Made by a program: the position numbers and the translations under genes. A DNA stretch of 20,808 bases from Pseudomonadota bacterium. Its GTDB lineage: Bacteria; Desulfobacterota; Desulfobulbia; Desulfobulbales; SURF-16. The stretch is taken from assembly GCA_030597865.1 (NCBI GenBank), contig JAUVQZ010000019.1, positions 1-20,808 of the forward strand, given 5' to 3'. The notes under the pieces are model-generated. The model searched no databases and had not been told where the DNA came from. It was given only the letters and a program-made list of their open reading frames with translations. This document shows positions 8,395-14,554 of this stretch, one piece after another (positions within the stretch are counted from its first letter, which is position 1; every line of letters starts with the position of its first letter).

Positions 8395-8473
8395 TTTTTG
8401 GTGGTAGGCAGTCTACTGATGCTGCGGCCCAGAAGGCGTGTGGCTGATTTAGACTGTTCGTCCAGGTTGAGGT

Positions 8474-8514
8474 AAAAAAAGGGGATTACGCCTTAGGCGT
8501 AATCCCCTTTTTTT
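8474..8514. terminator. Bidirectional rho-independent terminator
   Basis: A perfect inverted repeat, GGGGATTACGCC (8481-8492) and GGCGTAATCCCC (8496-8507), has a TTA loop and is flanked by seven A on the left and seven T on the right. It separates the plus-strand MerR gene from the convergent minus-strand sigma-54 activator and should work in both directions. Confidence 0.95.
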
Positions 8515-8539
8515 GTGGCAAATATATATCGGCTGGCAG

Positions 8540-10936
8540 CTAGAGGTTGTCTTCAGGTGACAGCTTGTACTTGGTGATCTTCCGGCGCAGGGTGTCCTTG
8601 GAGATCCCAAGTTCGCGGCATGTTGCCATTTTTTTCCATTTATTTCTGGTCAGAGAGGCTGAGATGGCAGCCGTCTCAATTTCTTCCAGTGATTGCGAGA
8701 CACCGGCCACGGAAAGAATGGTGGTTGGTCGCCGTTCTTTGTCATTACCGGGGGCAAATGGTTCGGGCAGATGCTCGGGCTGGATGAAGCCGCCGGTGCA
8801 GAGGATGAAGGCGTATTCAATGATGTTTTCGAGCTCGCGGATATTGCCTGGAAAGTCGTAATGCATGAGGATGGATAGGGCGTCATCGGAAATGCCGACA
8901 ATATCCTTTCCCTGCTGGGCGCTGAATTTAGAGGTGAAATGTTCAATGAGAAGGGGGATGTCCTCCATCCTTTCGCGCAGGGGGGGGAGTTGAATTTTTA
9001 CAACATTGAGACGGTAAAAGAGGTCCTCCCGGAAGATATCTTCCTTGACAAGGGTCTGCAGATCCCGGTTGGTGGCCGTGATTATACGGACATCTGCCTT
9101 TACCGGCTCATTTGAGCCCAGGGGCTCATAGATTTTTTGCTGCAGCACCCTGAGGAGTTTTACCTGGAGTGAGCCGGGGATGTCGCCAATTTCATCGAGG
9201 AAGATGGTTCCTCCCTCGGCTGCGGCAAAGCGACCCATCTTGTCCTTTTTGGCATCTGTAAAGGCGCCAGCCTTATAGCCAAAGAGTTCTGACTCAAGAA
9301 GGGTGTCGGGCAGGGCCCCGCAATTAACAGTGACAAATGGTTGGTTGCTGCGCGATGAGGCGTTATAGATCGCCCTGGCCACCAATTCCTTACCCGTACC
9401 GCTTGCCCCCAGGATAAGGACATTGCTGGGGCTGCGGGCAATCTCCGGCATAATATTGAAGAGGCGCTGCATGGATGGGCTCTTTGAGATGATCTCATCA
9501 AAGGTGTAGCGCATGGTGAGCTGTTTGCGCAGGCTGTCGAGGATGGAGAGGTCGCGAAAGGTCTCCACACCGCCCAGGACATTGCCCTCGTGGTCCAGAA
9601 GGGGGGCGGCGCTGATGGAGATTGGCAGCCTCTTGCCGTCCCGTGTCTCAATGGATATGGAGCGATTGGTCACGGGTTTGCCGCTGTACATCGACTGGGC
9701 AATGGCGCATGATTTTCCGCAGATGGATGAGTGGAAAACGTCGCTGCAGTATTTGCCAATGGCATCATCGCGATGCCAGCCGGTGATCAGCTCGGCGGCC
9801 CTGTTAAAGGAGGTGATCTGCCAGTTGCGGTCAACGGTAAAAACGCCGTCTGCGACCGAATCAATGATCAGGTCATTTTTGATGGTGGTGGATATGTCGC
9901 GGAAGGTCTCCACGCCGCCGATGACATTGCCCTCCATGTCCAGAAGCGGGGCAGCGCTGATTGAAACCGGAATGGTTGCCCCCTCCTTGCTTTTGACAAA
10001 GATGGAGCGGTCTATGATTTCCTTGCCAAGGCCGATGGCCTGGTTGAGTATGCACTGTTCGCCACAGACAGACGAGTGAAAGATGCCGCTGCATTTTTTG
10101 CCGATGACCTCTTCGCGTTTCCAGCCGGTAATGGTCTCGGCGGCCCGATTAAAGGAGGTGATCTGCCAATTATCATCCACGGTGAAAACGCCATCGGCAA
10201 CGGAGTCAAGGATGAGGTCGTTTGCCATGCTGGCGGTGATGTCGCGGAAGGTTTCCACGCCGCCAATGACATTGCCGGCCGGATCGAGGAGTGGGGCGGC
10301 GCAGATGGAAATAGGGGTTTTGTGGCCATCCTTGGTGGTGATTGACAGGGTATGGTCAACGATGGTGTTTTTGTTTTGGATTGATTTGGCCAGGTGGCAT
10401 TGGTCGCCGCACATGCTTGACTGGAAGATGTCGTGACATTTATGGCCCAGAACCTCTTTGCGGGTCCAGCCGGTGATATTCTCAGCCGCCTTATTAAAAG
10501 ATGTGATGTACCACTCCCGATCAACGGTAAATACACCATCGGCAACCGAGTCCATGGCCAGGTCATTGGTGTGGCTCGTGTTTTCCAGCTCGCTGAAGGT
10601 AATGACTGCGCCTTTAATATGGCCATGTGCGTCTGGGATGGGAATGGCTGAGATGATAACGGCGATGGAGGTGTCGGTGTCCGGGTTGTCGATGACCATC
10701 CGGAAGTCGGTCATGGCGCGGCCGGTGGCAAGGGGGCCGTAGAGGCTGCACATTTGGGTGAGGCGCTCGTATTGGCTAAAGGCCTCCTGGAAATTTTTGC
10801 CAATCATCTCCTCTTTCTTGAGGCCGAGGAGCTTTTCGACACCACGGTTGAAGGAGGTGATCTCCCAGTTGCTGTTGACGGTGAAGATTGCATCGGCAAC
10901 CTTTGCTGGAATAATTTGCTTGGGGGTATTGTCCAT
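8540..10936 (-). CDS. Sigma-54-dependent transcriptional activator with four tandem PAS domains
   Basis: A 798-residue NtrC-class enhancer-binding protein. PAS1 covers about 10-120. PAS2 (129-243), PAS3 (244-358) and PAS4 (359-473) are exact 115-residue repeats. Each of the three has Cys-x8-Cys-x3-Cys at the same place (167/176/180, 282/291/295, 397/406/410). The AAA+ domain has Walker A GASGTGKE (510-517), the sigma-54 loop as GAFTDA (557-562, a common variant of GAFTGA), Walker B GGTIFLDEIGD and the arginine region FREDLFYRLN. A Fis-type helix-turn-helix lies at about 755-790. No receiver domain or membrane segment is present, so it senses a cytoplasmic redox or ligand signal directly. Likely targets include the sigma-54 promoter at 14063. 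No clear ribosome site precedes the ATG. Confidence 0.95.
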   Translation of the reverse strand: MDNTPKQIIPAKVADAIFTVNSNWEITSFNRGVEKLLGLKKEEMIGKNFQEAFSQYERLTQMCSLYGPLATGRAMTDFRMVIDNPDTDTSIAVIISAIPIPDAHGHIKGAVITFSELENTSHTNDLAMDSVADGVFTVDREWYITSFNKAAENITGWTRKEVLGHKCHDIFQSSMCGDQCHLAKSIQNKNTIVDHTLSITTKDGHKTPISICAAPLLDPAGNVIGGVETFRDITASMANDLILDSVADGVFTVDDNWQITSFNRAAETITGWKREEVIGKKCSGIFHSSVCGEQCILNQAIGLGKEIIDRSIFVKSKEGATIPVSISAAPLLDMEGNVIGGVETFRDISTTIKNDLIIDSVADGVFTVDRNWQITSFNRAAELITGWHRDDAIGKYCSDVFHSSICGKSCAIAQSMYSGKPVTNRSISIETRDGKRLPISISAAPLLDHEGNVLGGVETFRDLSILDSLRKQLTMRYTFDEIISKSPSMQRLFNIMPEIARSPSNVLILGASGTGKELVARAIYNASSRSNQPFVTVNCGALPDTLLESELFGYKAGAFTDAKKDKMGRFAAAEGGTIFLDEIGDIPGSLQVKLLRVLQQKIYEPLGSNEPVKADVRIITATNRDLQTLVKEDIFREDLFYRLNVVKIQLPPLRERMEDIPLLIEHFTSKFSAQQGKDIVGISDDALSILMHYDFPGNIRELENIIEYAFILCTGGFIQPEHLPEPFAPGNDKERRPTTILSVAGVSQSLEEIETAAISASLTRNKWKKMATCRELGISKDTLRRKITKYKLSPEDNL
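9518..10552 (-). repeat. Three tandem 345-bp in-gene repeats (PAS units)
   Basis: The coding DNA for PAS2 (10208-10552), PAS3 (9863-10207) and PAS4 (9518-9862) repeats with an exact 345-base period and no linker. All three protein units begin DSVADGVFTV and share ITSFN, AAPLLD, GNV(I/L)GGVETFRD and three cysteines. This points to recent in-frame duplication. Confidence 0.9.
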
Positions 10937-11122
10937 GGGGTTTGCTTGTTGCGAGCTGGGCCTTGCTGGTGAACTCTTGGAAAAGGGTGGCGTGTATGGG
11001 GGCAGGATAACATGGGGCTGAAGGCGCGGATATGTTACCTGGTCGTGGATGTGTACTTTAGTCGGTCAGGGGCGCCTGGTCAACGATCTTTGCCCCCCCT
11101 AATGATGGGCAGGGCGGCCTGG

Positions 11123-11488
11123 TTAGATCATGGTGAGTTGGGCTTGGGCTGCGCAGTGGCTGGCAATAAATTCCTGGAGTTTGAGTTTTTGATCCTTGGA
11201 GAGTGGTCCGAACTTCAGGGAGTGGCGCCAGTGGTTTTTGTTGTCAGGTTTTACCTCTTTGGAGGAGGTGAGCGAGCAGGGGATGTGTTCAATGAGCAGG
11301 GTGGAGTTTTCAAGGAGGAGATCGATCTTAAAGGCCCCCTTGGGCCAGTCGTGGCCGGTGAGATGGTGAAAGGAGAGTCCCCTCATGCTGATATCGATTA
11401 CCTCTCCGGATCCATCAGGGCAATAGAGGAGGGATTGGTCGTTGATTTCAACCCGTTGTTCGAGGTGATTTTTGGAGGCTGTTTCCAT
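11123..11488 (-). CDS. PilZ-like domain protein
   Basis: The 121-residue soluble protein contains DISMRGLSF (32-40), matching the D/N-x-S-x-x-G motif of PilZ domains. The upstream arginine motif is reduced to QRVEI at 11-15. PilZ proteins usually bind cyclic di-GMP and alter partner proteins, but with only part of the RxxxR motif visible, binding is uncertain. AGGAG precedes the ATG by 7 bases. It lies 186 bases upstream of the sigma-54 activator on the same strand and may be co-transcribed with it. Confidence 0.65.
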   Translation of the reverse strand: METASKNHLEQRVEINDQSLLYCPDGSGEVIDISMRGLSFHHLTGHDWPKGAFKIDLLLENSTLLIEHIPCSLTSSKEVKPDNKNHWRHSLKFGPLSKDQKLKLQEFIASHCAAQAQLTMI

Positions 11489-11962
11489 GGAAGTTCTCCT
11501 GGGGAAAGGGGCGTATTTTGAGCAGCTTTACGGCATGGGTAACAGTATGATTGATGTGGTTCAAAAGTCAAAGTAAAATTTCCTATTTCTTTGAAGTTCT
11601 TGCAGAATTGAGATCTGTGGATGTCCGGCTGGCTGGTGTGGGCCTTTGCCTTTGGTTTACGTGGAGCAGAGATGTTGGGGGGGAGAAATATTCTTGACAT
11701 TGGCGCAGTTTTATGCTTGTTTTCGTGGCGCGAACTACACTTGTGTAGTTGTGTGATTTGTCATGGATAGATTAGTCAATGAATGATATTCACCATGTGG
11801 TGGGTCAGAATCGCAACAATCTGCTGGATACGAACGTGGTTGACCGCGAGGAGTATCCCCCCCCCAGCGTACCTCATGTGTCTTGTTTGGTCTCGGTGTG
11901 AGCAGCCAGGTATGATTCTGAGGCAGGTGGATTAGAAGTTATCTTACTTAAGGGAGTAACGA
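11489..11962. other. Divergent intergenic region between the PilZ-like and ferredoxin genes
   Basis: This 474-base gap carries divergent promoters for the minus-strand PilZ-like gene and the plus-strand ferredoxin. I see an 18-bp palindrome at 11733-11750, two TGGCGC motifs (11701 and 11726), a TTGACA at 11694 without a convincing -10 box, and a run of nine C near 11857. No gene is visible. Confidence 0.55.
11733..11750. promoter_or_regulatory. 18-bp palindrome, candidate operator for the ferredoxin gene
   Basis: AACTACAC, a TT centre, then GTGTAGTT form a perfect 8-2-8 inverted repeat about 210 bases upstream of the ferredoxin start. No T-run follows, so it is better read as a protein-binding site than as a terminator. 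The binding protein is unknown; the nearby sigma-54 activator and the MerR proteins are candidates. Confidence 0.45.
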
Positions 11963-12721
11963 ATGAAAGTTAAAGATCTGGAAAAGCTCGAAAATGAGGG
12001 TGTCGAGACTCTGCCTTCTGAAGAGCGTCGTCGTTTTTTGCAATTCGGCCTTTCCGTCACCGGTGTTTTTTTAGGTGGAACTGTACTGTCACTGTCCTCT
12101 GCTGGTAATGCCCAGGGCGCCCTGGGTGGAATGAGACCTGCGACCAAATTTCCCTATAGTCCTCACTACACCATGGTTATGCGTCAGAATCATTGTGTGG
12201 ACTGCGAGCGTTGTAAGGAGGCGTGTCAAACCACAAATCATGTGCCGTCCTATGGCTATCGCACCACAATTCTTGAGCAGGAGCGCCCCATTAGTCCTGA
12301 TCAGAATGAAAGAATTTTTATGCCCATTCTTTGTAATCATTGTAACCGTCCACCCTGCGTACGTGTTTGCCCGACATCGGCTACCTTTAAGGATAAGGAG
12401 ACCGGTATTGTCAAGATGATTTATAAGCGCTGTATTGGTTGTAAGACCTGTATGGCCGCCTGTCCTTATAATGCCCGGTATTTCAAGGAAGAAAACAGGG
12501 CCGTTGATAAGTGCAACTTCTGTTACGATACCAAGCTCAAGGAGTCGGGTGGCAAGACCACGGCCTGTTCCGAGGCCTGTCCTGCCGATGTCCGCGTTTT
12601 TGGTGATCTCACTGACCACACCAGCAAGGCCTATAAACTGATTCATGCCCCGGAAAAGGTGGTTTGGGTTCTGCGTCCTGAAACTGGTGCCCTTCCCAAT
12701 GTCTTCTATATGAATGACTAG
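11963..12721 (+). CDS. Tat-exported four-cluster ferredoxin-type electron-transfer subunit
   Basis: This 252-residue protein resembles DsrO, TtrB, PsrB and NrfC-type subunits. A twin-arginine signal (ERRRFLQFGLSVTG, 21-34) sends it folded to the periplasm. Sixteen cysteines make four [4Fe-4S] sites: 78/81/84/88, 124/127/132/136, 157/160/163/167 and 184/187/202/206. Such subunits relay electrons between a periplasmic enzyme or cytochrome and an NrfD membrane subunit. A triheme cytochrome follows 141 bases later. The nearest NrfD genes are copy 2 (14555), downstream behind a terminator, and copy 1 upstream. AAGGGAG at 11950-11956 supports the start. Which NrfD it partners with is an inference. 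Confidence 0.92.
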   Translation: MKVKDLEKLENEGVETLPSEERRRFLQFGLSVTGVFLGGTVLSLSSAGNAQGALGGMRPATKFPYSPHYTMVMRQNHCVDCERCKEACQTTNHVPSYGYRTTILEQERPISPDQNERIFMPILCNHCNRPPCVRVCPTSATFKDKETGIVKMIYKRCIGCKTCMAACPYNARYFKEENRAVDKCNFCYDTKLKESGGKTTACSEACPADVRVFGDLTDHTSKAYKLIHAPEKVVWVLRPETGALPNVFYMND

Positions 12722-12862
12722 GTTGTCCTGGTTTGTGAATTGTTAAGGGCTATTTTGTAAACGTGGCTGATGATTGTTCGATCTATATGTGTTGCCAAGG
12801 TCGATTTACTTAGCAGGAGCTTCAAGGTAGCAATGCCTGCTAAAACATACGTGAGGAAAACA

Positions 12863-13279
12863 ATGAAATTTAATGATAGAAGCGCTCAGAGCTTGTTAAC
12901 TGTTTTGGTGTTTGGCGCAGTCCTGCTCTTCTCTGGTGGTCAGGTTGTTGCTGAAGAGTATGATGAGGACACCTATGGGCCAGAGGCGCCAATTATTTTT
13001 GTAAAACCTGTCAAGGCCGTGGATTTTTCCCATAAGGTTCATACCATGGATGCCGGACTTGAGTGTGATAGCTGTCATGATGATATTTTCGAGATGGAGG
13101 CCGGTGTTGCTGAGCAGAATGATGATTTCACCATGAAATCTCTGTATGCCGGTAAGTATTGTGGTGCATGTCATGACGGTGATATGGCATTTGCTTCCAA
13201 TAAGCGCTGTACCTTCTGTCATATTGGTGTGAAGGGTTTTGAGCGCATTTACGGCGCCCCTGCTCCTGCCGCTCATTGA
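12863..13279 (+). CDS. Periplasmic triheme c-type cytochrome (c7-like)
   Basis: The 138-residue product has a signal peptide (about 1-30, likely cleaved after VVA) and three heme sites: CDSCH (68-72), CGACH (100-104) and CTFCH (116-120). The layout FSHKVH, then CxxCH, then Y-x-GKYCGACH, resembles the small triheme c7-type family found beside NrfD and ferredoxin genes in Desulfobacterota and Geobacter relatives. Outside the heme motifs the only histidines in the mature protein are His57, His60 and the terminal His138. ATG 12863 with GTGAGG upstream is preferred over the in-frame ATG at 12770, which would bury the signal peptide. I infer that it carries electrons to or from the ferredoxin. Confidence 0.9.
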   Translation: MKFNDRSAQSLLTVLVFGAVLLFSGGQVVAEEYDEDTYGPEAPIIFVKPVKAVDFSHKVHTMDAGLECDSCHDDIFEMEAGVAEQNDDFTMKSLYAGKYCGACHDGDMAFASNKRCTFCHIGVKGFERIYGAPAPAAH

Positions 13280-13313
13280 TATCTTAATCTGTTGATGGTG
13301 GTCTTTGTTGTGG

Positions 13314-13355
13314 AAAAGGCATGGTGGCATTCGGCTCACCATGCCTTTTCTTTTT
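13314..13355 (+). terminator. Rho-independent terminator after the cytochrome gene
   Basis: AAAAGGCATGGTG (13314-13326) pairs perfectly over 13 bp with CACCATGCCTTTT (13337-13349), followed by CTTTTT. It ends the ferredoxin-cytochrome transcript and separates it from the next unit. Confidence 0.93.
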
Positions 13356-13700
13356 GATCGTTACGGTTCTTTTGTCTTCCCTTGGCAGGGTCAGCCCCTC
13401 TTTTCCCCAGGCACCCCTGCCCCCTCTTCTTGCCACTCCGTTGCCGCTTTTCAGGCGCTCTCTTGTATATCTGTCTTTCCAGGGTTTGTTGTCAGTCCGG
13501 GGGGTGGGTTCTCCCCCCTAGACTTGTAAGCGGCTGTTTGTAGGTTAGGGCAATGTCCATCCCTTGCCCCTGTCACAGGTGCTGGCCGTTGTTTGTTGCT
13601 TTTTTTGTTCCCCAAAGGGCGACCCTTTTTCTGTAAACTTACCGATTTCATTGATAAAAACCTTCGTGGCGGTGGAGCTCTTTCACGGCCGTTTCAGCCC

Positions 13701-13930
13701 TGTGCCACATTTTCTGTGGCGCAGTCATTCTTGCTGTTTGGGGCGCAAATTGCGCCAATATGTCGACCGTGCCACTGTAACACATTGTTTCTTGGTTGTT
13801 TTTTCTGTGTGCCACAGGGGTGTGTTTGTTGGTTGCCGGCCCTGGTTATGGCGGGCAGGGGGGTGTTGTGCCACAACTATGGCGCATTATGCGCAGCATG
13901 TTGGTGGCATGCATGACGCATGTTGCGCCC
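13701..13930. repeat. Cluster of about ten short inverted and direct repeats (TGYGCCA core)
   Basis: TGTGCCACA occurs at 13701, 13808 and 13867. TGTGGCGCA is at 13715, TTGCGCCAA at 13750, CGTGCCACT at 13768, ATGGCGCAT at 13879, ATGCGCA at 13889 and TTGCGCC at 13923. Two local palindromes are perfect: GGCGCAAATTGCGCC (13742-13756) and GCGCATTATGCGC (13882-13894). The spacing is irregular, so this is not a CRISPR array. Confidence 0.6.
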
Positions 13931-14032
13931 TGTGTGTCAATTAATCTGGACATTGTGAGTGTCGGTATCTTGTGGAAATATATGTTTGTATGGGTTTCTT
14001 TCAACGATAGTATGGGGGGTTATGGTTTTTCG

Positions 14033-14054
14033 GCCCTTGGCTTAGGGGCTTTTT
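14033..14054 (+). terminator. Weak terminator-like hairpin before the sigma-54 promoter
   Basis: GCCC near 14033-14036 can pair with GGGC near 14046-14049, followed by five T (14050-14054). The stem is short. It could insulate the promoter at 14063 from read-through. Confidence 0.3.
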
Positions 14055-14062
14055 GCGGAGTT

Positions 14063-14078
14063 TGGCATGCCAGTTGCT
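14063..14078 (+). promoter_or_regulatory. Sigma-54 (-24/-12) promoter
   Basis: TGGCATGCCAGTTGCT matches the sigma-54 consensus TGGCACG-N4-TTGCW at all but one defined position, with GG (14064-14065) and GC (14076-14077) separated by exactly ten bases. Transcription should begin about 12 bases downstream, near 14089. It would drive the structured leader, the 77-aa protein and nrfD copy 2, and possibly the MerR gene. The sigma-54 activator at 8540-10936 is the obvious candidate regulator. Confidence 0.85.
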
Positions 14079-14101
14079 ATATAACTAAGCAACCAAGAAA
14101 A

Positions 14102-14179
14102 CAGGTAGAAACCTGAAACGAGAAACGCCCATCCATTTCCAAATGGGCCTTGAGATTTCCTACCAATTTAAATCTCAAG
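14102..14179 (+). ncRNA. Structured 5' leader with three consecutive perfect hairpins
   Basis: Within the predicted leader of the sigma-54 transcript are three perfect stems in a row: CAGGT/ACCTG (14102-14115, loop AGAA), GCCCAT/ATGGGC (14127-14148) and CTTGAGATTT/AAATCTCAAG (14149-14179, 11-base loop). The loop of the third contains CTACC (14160-14164), which can pair with GGTAG (14104-14108) in the first, so a pseudoknot or alternative fold is possible. No T-run follows, so it is not a simple terminator. I do not recognise a known riboswitch. Part of it could instead be a DNA operator. Confidence 0.55.
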
Positions 14180-14200
14180 TGAAACAACAGGAGGCCGGTC

Positions 14201-14434
14201 ATGAGTGCCTTAATTCATCTGCTCAGCAAAAATCAGGGGTTACAGGGTAAGGCGCATTGGCTTGCAGGTCTTGCCAGACGTTTTGCCCACCTAGGCGAGG
14301 CCTTTTGGTTTGTGACCTCATTGCTGCTGTTTATCGCCCTCGGTCCTTTCTCAGCCATTGTAGCCCTGATTGGTCTCGGCTCTCTGGCCACAAAGGAACA
14401 GAGGAAGCATTTGCAGGGACCGGCCAAGGTCTGA
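14201..14434 (+). CDS. Small hydrophobic protein, 77 aa, ahead of nrfD copy 2
   Basis: The product has a basic amphipathic N-terminal third, then a long hydrophobic stretch (about 34-63, FWFVTSLLLFIALGPFSAIV and on) able to form one or two membrane helices, and a charged tail. The ribosome site AGGAGG (14189-14194) is ideal. It is the first gene after the sigma-54 promoter and leader, and nrfD copy 2 follows after 120 bases. I do not recognise a family. Its position matches that of the unrelated 41-aa ORF before nrfD copy 1, so an accessory role in the NrfD complex is inferred. Confidence 0.72.
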   Translation: MSALIHLLSKNQGLQGKAHWLAGLARRFAHLGEAFWFVTSLLLFIALGPFSAIVALIGLGSLATKEQRKHLQGPAKV

Positions 14435-14500
14435 TGCTCTTTGGATAGTCATGATTGGGTGGCGGCCTGAGTATGATTATCTGCAAGGGATAAAAACAAT

Positions 14501-14516
14501 GTAGCCGAGGGGCTAC
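14501..14516 (+). other. Short hairpin upstream of nrfD copy 2
   Basis: GTAGCC, a GAGG loop and GGCTAC form a perfect 6-bp stem, 38 bases before the nrfD start. It may affect translation or message processing between the two genes; no T-run follows. Confidence 0.4.
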
Positions 14517-14554
14517 CGAAATAAGCTTTTTATTAATCTACAGGAGGAAGGAAA

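Larger units (their letters stand above)
13356..14060. other. Non-coding region with clustered TGYGCCA-type motifs
   Basis: About 700 bases with no credible gene: the plus-strand frames from 13564 and 13593 lack ribosome sites and have random, Cys/His/Trp-rich translations. The left part is pyrimidine-rich on the plus strand and the right part is T/G-rich. From 13701 to 13930 related motifs recur in both orientations (TGTGCCACA, TTGCGCCAA, ATGGCGCAT and relatives). The region ends just before the sigma-54 promoter at 14063, so it is a natural place for activator binding sites. Confidence 0.6.

Noticed and set aside
11701..11716. Sigma-54-like promoter before the ferredoxin gene (TGGCGCAG...ATGC)
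   Set aside because: GG and GC are separated by eleven bases, not ten, and the -12 half is not TTGC.
13701..13930. CRISPR array
   Set aside because: Repeats are only 7-9 bases, in both orientations and irregularly spaced, and no cas genes are present.
13564..13944. Overlapping plus-strand ORFs of 107-126 codons in the gene-free block
   Set aside because: No ribosome site and erratic Cys/His/Trp-rich translations without domain features; the open frames follow from the skewed base composition.
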